DNA from: Streptomyces sp. DH12
GTDB lineage: Bacteria > Actinomycetota > Actinomycetes > Streptomycetales > Streptomycetaceae
Reading direction: 5' to 3'
Assembly (NCBI RefSeq): GCF_020873895.1
Contig: NZ_JAHWGT010000037.1
Coordinates: 1 to 64,000, forward strand
Length of the DNA: 64,000 nucleotides
The notes under the pieces were generated by a model that saw nothing but the letters and a program-made list of their open reading frames with translations, ran no database searches and was not told the origin of the DNA. Shown piece after piece: positions 9,347-17,775 of this stretch (position 1 is the first letter of the stretch; each line of letters starts with the position of its first letter). A program made the translations under genes and the position numbers.

Positions 9347-9952
9347 TCAGGCGTGCGACGCCGCGGGGGCCGTGGTGCGGGAGGCCGGACCCGTGGGCGG
9401 GCCGCGCCGGGACAGGGTGTGCGCGAGGACGGCGCCGGCGCGGCGGCGGTCGCGGGTACGGGGCCGGACGCGCGGCGGTCGCGGCGCGGACGGGAGGCGT
9501 AGCGGGGTCAGCGGCGGGCGCAGCGGCACGAAGGCGGTGCGCGCGAGGCGGAAGAAGGCCCTCTCGCCGTGGGCCAGCCAGACGCCGCAGACGGCCGCCG
9601 CACCGAGGTGCGCGGTGAGCATGCCCCCTGAAGGCAGCAGCGAGACCGCCTCTTCGTGATGGCCGAAATGGCCATGGTGGGCCGCGTGGGTCTGACGGTG
9701 TTGGGCCAGGGCGAACACCAGGTGCATGACCGGCTGTACGCAGACGAGCCCCGTTCCGATCAACGGCGCCCCTCGTCGGCGCCCGGCCGCCGCCCAGGCG
9801 AGTGCCCAGGTCAGGATGGAGGCCACCACGAGCGACCCGATCGGTACCCGGTGCTCGGACTGGACGGCGTGGCCCGTCGCGGACAGCACCACGCACACCG
9901 CGGCAAAGAGCGCGGCGCGCAGGGCACGGATCGGCGAGCGGGTGTGGGTCAT
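9347..9952 (-). CDS. Histidine-rich membrane protein, function unknown
   Basis: 201 residues with about four hydrophobic segments (ALFAAVCVVLSATGHA, VASILTWALAWAAA, LVCVQPVMHLVFALA, LGAAAVCGVWLA). Between helices 3 and 4 lies a histidine cluster, HRQTHAAHHGHFGHHEEA, likely a metal-binding loop. The C-terminal 60 residues are arginine-rich and cytoplasmic. Transcribed towards and 62 bp before the PepSY gene, which also carries a His-rich loop, so a joint role in metal handling is a fair inference. I do not recognise a named family. Confidence 0.75.
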   Translation of the reverse strand: MTHTRSPIRALRAALFAAVCVVLSATGHAVQSEHRVPIGSLVVASILTWALAWAAAGRRRGAPLIGTGLVCVQPVMHLVFALAQHRQTHAAHHGHFGHHEEAVSLLPSGGMLTAHLGAAAVCGVWLAHGERAFFRLARTAFVPLRPPLTPLRLPSAPRPPRVRPRTRDRRRAGAVLAHTLSRRGPPTGPASRTTAPAASHA

Positions 9953-10056
9953 GGCCGAAACATGCTCCCATCCCGGGGCGGAAGGCGCGCTTCCGGCTGT
10001 TCCTCCGGTAGCGGAAGCGCTGGGTGCCACGGGTTTCGGCGGGCAGAGTCGGGCCC

Positions 10057-11058
10057 ATGAGGCTCTTGGTTCTGGGTGGTACGGAGTTCGTGGGGCGGGC
10101 GGTAGCGGAGGCGGCCGTCGCCCGCGACTGGGACGTGACGGTGTTCCACCGGGGGCGGCACGCCCCTCCCCCGGGGACGGCGGTGCTGCACGGGGACCGG
10201 TCGGCGCCGGACGGCGCGGGGCTCGCGGCGCTCCGCGAAGGGACCTGGGACGTGGTCGTCGACACGTGGTCGGGCGCTCCGCGCGCGGTCCGCGACGCGG
10301 CCCGGCTGCTGGCGGACCGCGTGGGGCGGTACGCGTACGTGTCCAGCTGCTCGGTGTACGAGTGGCCGCTCGTGGCGGAGCTGCGGGAGGACAAGCCGGT
10401 CGTGGAGGCGTCGCCCGACGACGGTGACGACGTGCCCTACCCGCGGGCCAAGCGGGGCGGCGAGCTGGCGGCGATCGGGGCGTTCGGCCCCGAGCGGACG
10501 CTGCTCGTGCGCGCCGGGCTGATCCTGGGGCCCGGCGAGAACATCGGCCGGCTGCCGTGGTGGCTGAACCGGATGGCGCGCGGCGGGCCGGTCCTGGCAC
10601 CGGGGCCGCGCGACCTGCCGTTGCAGTACGTCGACGCCCGGGACCTGGCCGCCTGGTTGCTCGACGCGGCGGCGGGCGGAGCGGCCGGGCCGTACGACCT
10701 GGTGAGCCGGCCGGGCCACACCACGACGGAGGCACTGCTGGAGGCGTGCGTGCGGGTGACCGGTTCGGACGCCGAGCTGCGGTGGACGGACCCGGGCACG
10801 GTCCTCGCCGCGGGCGTCGAACCGTGGACCGAGCTGCCGGTGTGGACCCCGCCGGGCGAGCTGCACGACGCGATGCACGGGGCCGACGTGAGCAAGGCGC
10901 TCGCCGCGGGCCTGCGCTGCCGGCCGGTGGAGGAGACCGTCGCCGACACCTGGGCGTGGCTGCGCGCCCTGGGCGGTGAGGCGCCGCTGCGGCCGGACCG
11001 GGCCCCGGTGGGCCTGGCCCCCGAGCGGGAGGCGGAGGTGCTCGGGCTGGAGCGGTAG
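10057..11058 (+). CDS. NAD-dependent epimerase/reductase (atypical SDR)
   Basis: 333 residues. It begins MRLLVLGGTEFVGRAVAEAA, a GGTxFxG nucleotide-binding motif of the atypical extended short-chain dehydrogenases (as in isoflavone reductase-like and mRNA-binding relatives). YAYVSSCSVYEW supplies the serine block, and PYPRAKRGGELA contains a Y/K pair in YxxxK-like spacing. Substrate unknown. The ATG at 10057 is chosen because the beta strand of the Rossmann fold starts there. It diverges from the His-rich membrane protein. Confidence 0.85.
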   Translation: MRLLVLGGTEFVGRAVAEAAVARDWDVTVFHRGRHAPPPGTAVLHGDRSAPDGAGLAALREGTWDVVVDTWSGAPRAVRDAARLLADRVGRYAYVSSCSVYEWPLVAELREDKPVVEASPDDGDDVPYPRAKRGGELAAIGAFGPERTLLVRAGLILGPGENIGRLPWWLNRMARGGPVLAPGPRDLPLQYVDARDLAAWLLDAAAGGAAGPYDLVSRPGHTTTEALLEACVRVTGSDAELRWTDPGTVLAAGVEPWTELPVWTPPGELHDAMHGADVSKALAAGLRCRPVEETVADTWAWLRALGGEAPLRPDRAPVGLAPEREAEVLGLER

Positions 11059-11168
11059 CGGGGCCGGGTGTGCCGCGCCCGCGGGCCGCGCTTCGGCGCG
11101 GGCGTTGAACGCCGCGGGCGCCGCGTCCGTATGGAACGGAGCTGTTCCCCTGCCGGGATTGGAGTTCC

Positions 11169-12692
11169 ATGGGACGCACACGAAAACGCTCGACGGTGGC
11201 CAACCGGGCCGTCGCCGCCACGGCCGCCCTGGTCCTGGGCGGGGGCGGGTTGCTGGCGGTGAACGTCTACGCGTCGGCGGGAGAGGGCCGTTCGGGCCCC
11301 TCCGACCGGCAGCAGGCACGACCGGAGGTGAGGAACGCGGGGCAGCGGGTGTCGACCATCGACTGCCCCGAGGTCGCCGACGGGCTGCCCGAGGACATGC
11401 CCGGCCAGGCGCGCGGGGAGGTGGACCTGGAGCTGGCCCGGATCGACAACCGGGTCACCGACGCGTACCAGCGGCTCGCCCAGTCCCGCGAGCGGATCGA
11501 GCAGGACCCCGCCTTCGCGGAGAACGCCATCCTCGGCCCGCTCCGGCAGGAGCGGTCGGCGAGCATCGAGCGCATCGCGGTCGCGATCGGCCGGTTCGCC
11601 GAACGGCCGCAGGGCATGGAGAGCCTGGCGCCCTGCACCCTGCGCGGCGACGACGACCAGGGCGGCGGGCAAGGAGACGACCAGGACGGCGACCAGGGCC
11701 GGGGCGACGGCCAGGACGGGGACCAAGACCAGGACGGCCAGGACCAAGGCGACGGCGGCCAGGGCGGTGAGCAGGGCCAAGGCCAGGGCCAGGGCGGTCA
11801 GGCCGGGAACGGGCCCGTCGCGGCGGACTTCGCCGACATCCGCTCCGTCCGGCCGAACGTCCGGGCGCCGAACCAGCGGCGCGGCGCTTCCACGGGCACC
11901 TTCACCACCTCGTGCGGCCGCAACGAGAACAAGAAGTTCAACCCGGACAACGTCATCGTCGCGCCCGGCGTCCGCAACGGCGCCCACCACATGCACGACT
12001 ACGTCGGCAACCAGGCGACGGACGCGTTCTCGGACAACAGGACCCTCGCCGAAGGCCGGACCAGCTGCCGCAACCAGGGCGACCGGTCCACCTACTACTG
12101 GCCCGTGCTGCGCGTGCAGGACGGGCGGGACGAGGCCGACGCCGGAGAGGACGGCGGCGGCAAGGACCAGAACGTCGGACGGATCCTCACCCCGACCGAG
12201 GTGACCCTCGACTTCGTCGGCAGCCCGGTGTCCAAGGTCACCGCCATGCCGAGGTTCCTGCGGATCATCACGGGCGACGCCAAGGCGCTCACCAACGGCC
12301 TCGCGAACGCCAACGCCTCATGGAGCTGCACCGGCCTGGAGGACCGGGAGCTGACCGACAAGTACCCGCTCTGCCCCCAGGGCAGCGACGTGGTGCGGAC
12401 GTTCCGGTTCCAGAGCTGCTGGGACGGGCGGAACACGGACAGCGCCAACCACCGCACGCACGTGGCCTTCGCCGACGACGACGGGCGCTGCCCGAACGGC
12501 TTCCGCGCCATCCCCCAGCTCGTGCAGCGGGTCGTCTACGACGTGCCGGCGGGGAGCGTCTTCGCCGTGGACTCGTTCCCCGAGCAGCTCCACAAGCCCG
12601 TCACCGACCACGGCGACTTCATCAACGTCTTCGACAGCCGTCTGATGACGCGGATGGTGGGCTGCATCAACACCGGTCGCCGCTGCGCCTGA
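11169..12692 (+). CDS. Secreted DUF1996 protein
   Basis: 507 residues. Signal peptide or N-terminal anchor (RAVAATAALVLGGGGLLAVNVYASA), a helical region with a long amphipathic stretch (residues 70-150), then a D/Q/G repeat linker of about 60 residues. The C-terminal 300 residues carry the DUF1996 pattern: FTTSCGRNENKKFNPDNVIV, GAHHMHDYVGNQATDAFSD, SWSCTG, and FQSCWDGRN followed by HRTHVAF. DUF1996 occurs in fungi and actinomycetes; the conserved His/Asp pairs suggest a hydrolase, but no activity is established that I know of. Confidence 0.85.
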   Translation: MGRTRKRSTVANRAVAATAALVLGGGGLLAVNVYASAGEGRSGPSDRQQARPEVRNAGQRVSTIDCPEVADGLPEDMPGQARGEVDLELARIDNRVTDAYQRLAQSRERIEQDPAFAENAILGPLRQERSASIERIAVAIGRFAERPQGMESLAPCTLRGDDDQGGGQGDDQDGDQGRGDGQDGDQDQDGQDQGDGGQGGEQGQGQGQGGQAGNGPVAADFADIRSVRPNVRAPNQRRGASTGTFTTSCGRNENKKFNPDNVIVAPGVRNGAHHMHDYVGNQATDAFSDNRTLAEGRTSCRNQGDRSTYYWPVLRVQDGRDEADAGEDGGGKDQNVGRILTPTEVTLDFVGSPVSKVTAMPRFLRIITGDAKALTNGLANANASWSCTGLEDRELTDKYPLCPQGSDVVRTFRFQSCWDGRNTDSANHRTHVAFADDDGRCPNGFRAIPQLVQRVVYDVPAGSVFAVDSFPEQLHKPVTDHGDFINVFDSRLMTRMVGCINTGRRCA

Positions 12693-12781
12693 CCGGCGCC
12701 GGAGGGCGGCCCCCACCCTGGGGAACCAACCCTCCGAGCCCCGCCCCCACCCCCCACATCCCCCCACACCCCGCTGCGCGG

Positions 12782-13243
12782 TCAGCTCCCGTGGTGGTCC
12801 GAGCCCCCCTCCCCGCCCCCGTGCGGGACGGCGGTCTCGACCTCGCCACCGAGCCGGCCGCGCAGCTCCGTGATGACCGCCGGCTCCGCGACCGCCACCC
12901 ACTTGCGCCCCACGAGGTAGCTGCCGCCGTAGTCCTTGGCGCTGTTGATCCACTCGCGCTGGCCGCGGTCGGTGGAGAAGGTCGCGAGGACGTACCGCCC
13001 GTACTTCGTCGTGCAGTTGGCCTGCCGCAGCTCCTCGGCGTCCGTCTGGACGTCCGGCGCGCACCCGGCGCGCTCCGCCAGCTGCTCCAGGGTGCCGCTC
13101 GCCGCCGACGGCGCGGCGTGCCCGCCGCCACCGCCGTGGCCGGCCGCCCCGTCCCGTCCGCCGCCCGAGGTGCAGGACGCGAGGGCGGCGAGGACCGCCA
13201 GGGTCGCGGTGGACACGGCCATACGAGTTCGCTCCGTACGCAT
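12782..13243 (-). CDS. Small secreted lipoprotein
   Basis: 153 residues. MRTERTRMAVSTATLAVLAA leads to LAALASC, a clear lipobox, so the mature protein is probably lipid-anchored at a cysteine near residue 22. A glycine/histidine-rich spacer is followed by a compact domain with two cysteines (ERAGCAPDV and RQANCTTKYG) and the line GRYVLATFSTDRGQREWINS. Function unknown; similar small lipoproteins are widespread in Streptomyces. The longer upstream frame to 13426 overlaps the neighbouring promoter and is not used. Confidence 0.75.
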   Translation of the reverse strand: MRTERTRMAVSTATLAVLAALASCTSGGGRDGAAGHGGGGGHAAPSAASGTLEQLAERAGCAPDVQTDAEELRQANCTTKYGRYVLATFSTDRGQREWINSAKDYGGSYLVGRKWVAVAEPAVITELRGRLGGEVETAVPHGGGEGGSDHHGS

Positions 13244-13418
13244 CCGCCCATGCTGCCTTTTCGCACCCCTCTTCCGTGGGCGAACCCGGGGTAACGTCCG
13301 CGGCCTGCCCGAACCACCGTGTATGTCCGCCTCCGGGCGGCGGTCCGGGGTCCGCGGGGCCGACAACGACACGCGGGGTGGGAGGTGACCATCCCCAGCG
13401 TCGCTCGTTCTGCTGAAC

Positions 13419-15410
13419 GTGAGCACCCAGGAAGCCCAGCAGACCCGTAAGGCCGCCGATCCGGGCGCCGCGGCCGCCGCCCACGCCCCCGTCGACGTGG
13501 AGCAGGCGGAGGCGGCGCTCGTCGAGCACTACCCGCGGCTCGTCCGCATCGCCTATCTGGTGCTGCCGCCCGCCCTCGGCCGCAACCGCCGCGTCCTCAC
13601 CGCGCACGCGCTGGTCCAGCGATCGCTGCCCCGGCGCCGCGCCACGGCGGGCGACGGGTCGGCGATGCCGGTGCAGCGGCGCCCGGAGGACGCCGTCGAC
13701 CCCGGATACGCGTACGTACGGGGGCGGGTGCTGCGGCAGGCCCTGGAGGCCGGGCGGCCGCTCGGGCGCGGCGGGTGGCCCAAGCGGGCGCAACTGCCGC
13801 CGCTGCTGCCGCAGGTGTGGGGGCTGCGGCTGTTCCCCCGGTCCGGCGGCGCCGACGAACTGGCCCTGGACCAGCGGCTGGCGGCCCTGTCGGCACCCGG
13901 CCGGGCGGCGTACGTGCTGCGGGGCCTGGAGCGGCAGGGCGACGCGGAGGCGCGCCGCGTCCTGGCCGCGGCCGGGGTCGCCGACCCGAAGGCGGCGCTG
14001 GCGGAGGCGGACGGCGTGGAGGCGCCCGGCGGGGCGGGCGGCGGCACGCTGCTGGAGTCGCCCGAGTTCGACCCCTGTTCGCTCCAGGCCCGGCCCACCG
14101 ACCTGATGCGGCGCCGGCAGCACACCCGGGCGGCGCTGGCCGCGCTGGCGGCCGCGGTGGTGTGCGGGACGCTGCTGGCGCTGCCGGGCGACGGCTGGGG
14201 GCCCGACGGCGCGGCGGCCCCGCCGTACGCGCTCAACCCGGCCGCCCAGGCCGCGCTGGACCCGGCGAAGCTGCAGCGGGTCGCGCCGGCCGCGTGGCAG
14301 CGCTCGTCGCGCACGGACTTCACGGTGTGGCCGGCGCGCGGCGGGCTCGTCGACGACGAGGCGCTGCTGCGGCGGGCGCTGGCGGTGTGGGCGCGGCCCG
14401 GGCCGAAGGTGCAGGCGTCGGCGACGCCCGGGACGCTGCCCGGACCGCCGATGGGCCCGGCACAGCTGCTGTACGCGGGCGAGGTGGACAACGCCCGCGT
14501 GGTGCTCTTCCACGACGGGCTGCGGGCGGTGCGGTACGCCGAGCCGCAGGACGGCACCGACGTGGCGGCGCTCGACTTCGCCCGTACGGACGGGGCGGAC
14601 ACGGCGTCCTCCGCGGCCCTGGTGGTGGGGCGCACCCACGCCAACGTCCGCTACCTCACCGCGCCGTGGGTGCGCGGCACGGCCGTGCGGGACCTGCTCG
14701 TGGCGGACGGCGCGGCCCGGCCGCTCCAGCGGGACGCGGACGGCGTGACGGCGCCGATGCAGAGCCCGGCCGCGGCGAGCGACTGCCGGTCGTGGGACGT
14801 CCTGGAGGTGCGGGACGGGGTGTCGACGCGGGTCCTGACCGACCTGGGCGAACTGGCCCCCGCCCGGCTCACCTCCGGCGCGCCGGCGTCCCCGGTGGAC
14901 GTGGCGGGCGGCCGGGCCCGCCTGGAGTGGGCGCGTACGGCCTGCCTGCTGCCGTCGATGCGGGCGCTGGGCGTGCGGTCGGTCAACTCCTGGCGCTTCG
15001 CCGAGCAGGAGCTGCCCGGCTCGGGCACCGGCACGGCGGCGTGGCTGTGCACGCGCGCGGAGACCTGGCGCGGGTCGGGCAGCCGGGTGCTGGCCCAGTT
15101 CCAGCCGCCCGCGCCGAAGGCCGCGCCGGGGGCGCCGTTGACGGCGGGAGCCGTGGCGGCGCGCGCCGAGGACTCGCCGGCCTGCGGCGCGCGCCGGCCG
15201 GACGTGCTGGCCGGCGTGGTGTGGAAGGACCCCGACGACCGGTGGTACGTGCTCGCGGCGGGCAGTTCGCGGGTGGCGTCGCTCACGACGTCGGGCGGCG
15301 TGGAGGGCAGCTCCGACGGGCGGTTGCTGGCCGTCGCGGCGGAGCGGGGCGCGCGGGCCGAGCTCTCCGGGAAGCTGGAGGACGGGACGCGGATCGACGC
15401 CTTGCGCTGA
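13419..15410 (+). CDS. Membrane protein with sigma-factor-like N-terminus, function unknown
   Basis: 663 residues from a GTG. Residues 25-190 look like a degenerate ECF sigma-factor layout: AEAALVEHYPRLVRIAYLVL resembles region 2, and QRLAALSAPGRAAYVLRGLE resembles region 4. They are followed by one transmembrane helix (RAALAALAAAVVCGTLLALP, about residues 230-250). The large outer part (residues 260-663) is beta-rich with scattered cysteine pairs (ASDCRSW, RTACLLP, AWLCTRAE, SPACGAR). The arrangement suggests an intracellular helical domain tied to an extracellular sensor. No function is known to me. Confidence 0.75.
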   Translation: MSTQEAQQTRKAADPGAAAAAHAPVDVEQAEAALVEHYPRLVRIAYLVLPPALGRNRRVLTAHALVQRSLPRRRATAGDGSAMPVQRRPEDAVDPGYAYVRGRVLRQALEAGRPLGRGGWPKRAQLPPLLPQVWGLRLFPRSGGADELALDQRLAALSAPGRAAYVLRGLERQGDAEARRVLAAAGVADPKAALAEADGVEAPGGAGGGTLLESPEFDPCSLQARPTDLMRRRQHTRAALAALAAAVVCGTLLALPGDGWGPDGAAAPPYALNPAAQAALDPAKLQRVAPAAWQRSSRTDFTVWPARGGLVDDEALLRRALAVWARPGPKVQASATPGTLPGPPMGPAQLLYAGEVDNARVVLFHDGLRAVRYAEPQDGTDVAALDFARTDGADTASSAALVVGRTHANVRYLTAPWVRGTAVRDLLVADGAARPLQRDADGVTAPMQSPAAASDCRSWDVLEVRDGVSTRVLTDLGELAPARLTSGAPASPVDVAGGRARLEWARTACLLPSMRALGVRSVNSWRFAEQELPGSGTGTAAWLCTRAETWRGSGSRVLAQFQPPAPKAAPGAPLTAGAVAARAEDSPACGARRPDVLAGVVWKDPDDRWYVLAAGSSRVASLTTSGGVEGSSDGRLLAVAAERGARAELSGKLEDGTRIDALR

Positions 15411-15426
15411 CCCGCGGCGGCTCACG

Positions 15427-15476
15427 GGGCCCGGACGCCGAGCCGTAACCGGCCCGGGCCCGGACGCCGAGCCGTA
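15427..15476 (+). repeat. Two copies of a 21-bp direct repeat
   Basis: The 21-base unit beginning GGGCCCGGACGCCGAGCCG occurs at 15427-15447 and 15456-15476, with 8 bp between. It sits exactly where the ferredoxin reductase fragment downstream loses its N-terminal part, so it may mark the deletion scar. Confidence 0.75.
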
Positions 15477-15504
15477 CCGGGTCCGTGCCCGGCGCCGGGC
15501 GGTA

Positions 15505-15977
15505 CGTCCCGGCTCGACGCCGGTGGCGGCCGGGTGCGGGTGGTCGCCGAGGACACCGGGGGCCGGCCGGACCTGGCGTTCCTCGCCGACCTGCCGGAGG
15601 GGACGGAGGTCTACTGCTGCGGCCCCGACGGGCTGATGGCGGCCGTCACCGCCGCCCTCCCCGAGGGCCGCGCGCCGCGGCTGGAGCGGTTCGCGGCGGC
15701 CGCCCCGGGCGGCGGCGGCGCGTTCGAGGTGGAGCTGCGCCGCTCGGGCCGCACCGTGCGCGTCCCGGCGGACCGGTCGGTGCTGGCCGCCGTGCGCGAC
15801 GAGGTGCCGCACGTGCCGTACTCGTGCGAGCAGGGCTTCTGCGGCACGTGCCGGCAGCGGGTCCTTCAGGGCGAGGCCGGCCACCGCGACGAGCTGCTGA
15901 CGGACGGGGAGCGGCACGACTCGATGCTGATCTGCTTCTCGCGCTGCCGCGGCACGCGACTGGTGCTCGACCTGTAG
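15505..15977 (+). pseudogene. C-terminal fragment of a PDR/VanB-type ferredoxin reductase
   Basis: Only about 155 codons remain of a protein normally over 300 residues long. What is left is the end of the NAD domain (PDLAFLADLPEGTEVYCCGP) and the complete plant-type 2Fe-2S domain (PYSCEQGFCGTCRQRV and a final LICFSRC, four cluster cysteines). The FMN/FAD domain and most of the NAD domain are absent; upstream there is only 95 bp before the previous stop. A GTG at 15534 could start a small ferredoxin-like protein of 147 residues, so residual function as an iron-sulfur protein is not excluded. No oxygenase partner is adjacent. Confidence 0.7.
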
Positions 15978-15992
15978 GGCGGCGCGGCCGGG

Positions 15993-16382
15993 CTACGGCA
16001 GCAGGAGCCAGTCGGCGGCGAGGGCGGTGAGCAGGCCCGCGCCGAGGAGCCAGGTGCCCAGCCGGGTGCGGCCGTGGCGGCTCAGCTCGATCACCACACC
16101 GCACAGGATCATCGCCAGCCCGTAGACGCCGACGACCAGGACCGACGTGCGGCTCGCCAGGCGCAGCACCAGGACCGCCGCGAGCGTCACCAGGACCACC
16201 GTCGCCACGGCCACCCGCAGGCGGCGCGCCTGGCGCGGGGTCAGCCCGTCGCGGGCCTCCTGCGGGGCGTCGTCGTCCCCGGCGTGCTCGGGCGCCGGTA
16301 TGGAAGGGGTGCGCGGGGCGTCCGGGGACGAGGTGCCCGGGGCGCCCCGCGTACCCGACCCGTCCTGGTCCGATGTGGTCAT
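15993..16382 (-). CDS. Small membrane protein
   Basis: 129 residues. A disordered, acidic and proline-rich N-terminus (about 50 residues) precedes three hydrophobic segments: VAVATVVLVTLAAVLVLRLA, SVLVVGVYGLAMILCGVVIEL and LGTWLLGAGLLTALAADWLLL. Similar small DUF3017-like membrane proteins are common in actinomycetes; the family assignment is uncertain. Divergent from the TetR gene, with 62 bp between the starts. Confidence 0.7.
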   Translation of the reverse strand: MTTSDQDGSGTRGAPGTSSPDAPRTPSIPAPEHAGDDDAPQEARDGLTPRQARRLRVAVATVVLVTLAAVLVLRLASRTSVLVVGVYGLAMILCGVVIELSRHGRTRLGTWLLGAGLLTALAADWLLLP

Positions 16383-16444
16383 GCGGGGAGCGTAACGGAC
16401 CGTGCGGCGACCTCTGTTCGAAGCCCGGCGGTTACGCTGTCCGC

Positions 16445-17293
16445 ATGACGACCGGGGTGCGCAGGCGGATGGGCGTCGAGGAGCGCCGACAGCAGTTGAT
16501 CGGGGTCGCGCTGGAGCTGTTCGGCCGACGCTCCCCCGACGAGGTGTCGATCGACGAGATCGCCGCCGCCGCGGGCATCTCGCGGCCGCTGGTGTACCAC
16601 TACTTCCCCGGCAAGCGGAGCCTGTACGAGGCGGCGCTGCGGCGGGCCGCGGACGACCTGGCGAGCCGGTTCGCCGAACCGCACGACGGGCCGCTGGGCG
16701 CGCGGCTGCTGCGCGTGATGGCGCGGTTCTTCGACTTCGTGGACGAGCACGGGCCGGGCTTCTCGGCGCTGATGCGCGGCGGGCCCACCGGCTTCGCGGG
16801 CGGCGCCCGCGCGGACGGCGCGGTGCCCGCCGCGTACGCGGTGATCGACGGGGTGCGGCGGGCCGCGCGGGACCAGGTCCTGCACCACCTCGGTGTGCGC
16901 GGCACCCCGCCCGCCCGGCTGGACCTGGTGGTGCGGTCCTGGGTGGCGCTCGCCGAGTCGACGGCGCTGATCTGGCTGGACGGGCGCCGGGTTCCGCGCG
17001 CCGAGCTGGAGGTGCAGCTGGTGCACGACTTCGCGGCGCTGGCCGCGGTGAGCGCCGCGCACGACGCCGAGATGGCCGCCCTCGTCTCCCGCATGCTCGC
17101 CGACGAGCCGGCCGACGGGCCGTTCGGCGACCTGGTGGGCCGGCTCGGCGCGCTCCTCACCACGGCGAGGGCGGCCGGGACTGCGGGGACGCAGGCCGGG
17201 GTCCCGGCGCCGGCCGGCGCGGTGGAGGCCGGCTCGGTGCAGGCCGGCTCGGTGCAGGCCGGCGCGGTGGAGGCCGGTCAGCCCTTGCGGTAG
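16445..17293 (+). CDS. TetR-family transcriptional regulator
   Basis: 282 residues, longer than the usual 200-220 because of a repetitive tail. The N-terminal helix-turn-helix is classic: [20 protein letters not shown], then [20 protein letters not shown] with the [11 protein letters not shown] recognition helix. The ligand domain follows to about residue 240. The last 40 residues are low-complexity and include four 5-residue units ([20 protein letters not shown]). Its 3' end overlaps the convergent isomerase by 16 bp. Ligand and target unknown; autoregulation and control of the divergent membrane gene are likely by position. Confidence 0.9.
   Translation: MTTGVRRRMGVEERRQQLIGVALELFGRRSPDEVSIDEIAAAAGISRPLVYHYFPGKRSLYEAALRRAADDLASRFAEPHDGPLGARLLRVMARFFDFVDEHGPGFSALMRGGPTGFAGGARADGAVPAAYAVIDGVRRAARDQVLHHLGVRGTPPARLDLVVRSWVALAESTALIWLDGRRVPRAELEVQLVHDFAALAAVSAAHDAEMAALVSRMLADEPADGPFGDLVGRLGALLTTARAAGTAGTQAGVPAPAGAVEAGSVQAGSVQAGAVEAGQPLR
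17213..17272 (+). repeat. Four 15-bp tandem repeats in the TetR tail
   Basis: Units at 17213, 17228, 17243 and 17258, two of GCCGGCGCGGTGGAG and two of GCCGGCTCGGTGCAG. Being a multiple of 3 they keep the frame and lengthen the disordered C-terminus. A likely length-variable site. Confidence 0.85.
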
Positions 17294-17628
17294 GACGCGT
17301 CGAGGTCCCTGACCTCCGCGGAGACGTGCACGGTCAGCCCGTCGACCGGTTTGAGGAAGTCCCGCACGAGCGCGGCCGCGGCCTGCGACAGGCGCGCCTT
17401 CGCCTCCTCGGTGCGGCCGGCGAGCAGGGCGACCTCCACGTGGACGACGGCGTCGCGGCCCGTCCCCTCCCCCACGGCGAAGTCCTCGGTGCGGCGGGTG
17501 CGGGTCTTGCACGCCTCGGTGCGGGCGGCGACGGTCTCGACGACCACGGGGTGCAGGGCGCGGGCGTAGCCCCGGCGGTCGAAGGCGTCGTCGAGGGCGG
17601 CGGAGTAGTCGACGGTGATCTGCGGCAT
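17278..17628 (-). CDS. 5-carboxymethyl-2-hydroxymuconate isomerase-like (CHMI/tautomerase superfamily)
   Basis: 116 residues, the size of a CHMI monomer. It begins [20 protein letters not shown] with the catalytic N-terminal proline exposed after Met removal, and [20 protein letters not shown] follows the family layout. CHMI acts in homoprotocatechuate breakdown, but no other genes of that route are nearby, so a different tautomerase substrate is possible. Confidence 0.8.
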   Translation of the reverse strand: MPQITVDYSAALDDAFDRRGYARALHPVVVETVAARTEACKTRTRRTEDFAVGEGTGRDAVVHVEVALLAGRTEEAKARLSQAAAALVRDFLKPVDGLTVHVSAEVRDLDASYRKG

Positions 17629-17725
17629 GGCCCCTACCCTCGCCTCCGGGCGGGCGCGCGCACAAGCGGCGCCCGGATGCCGGGACGCGGCCGCCCCGGC
17701 CCGTGGGGGCGCCCCCGTACGACCG

Positions 17726-17759
17726 ACGGCGCCCCGCTCCGGAGGGAGCGGGGCGCCGT
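17726..17759. terminator. Terminator downstream of the pullulanase gene
   Basis: A perfect 15-bp stem (17726-17740 with 17745-17759) with a GGAG loop, 17 bp beyond the stop of the minus-strand pullulanase gene. Confidence 0.85.
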
Positions 17760-17775
17760 GTGCGGGGCGGGCCGG

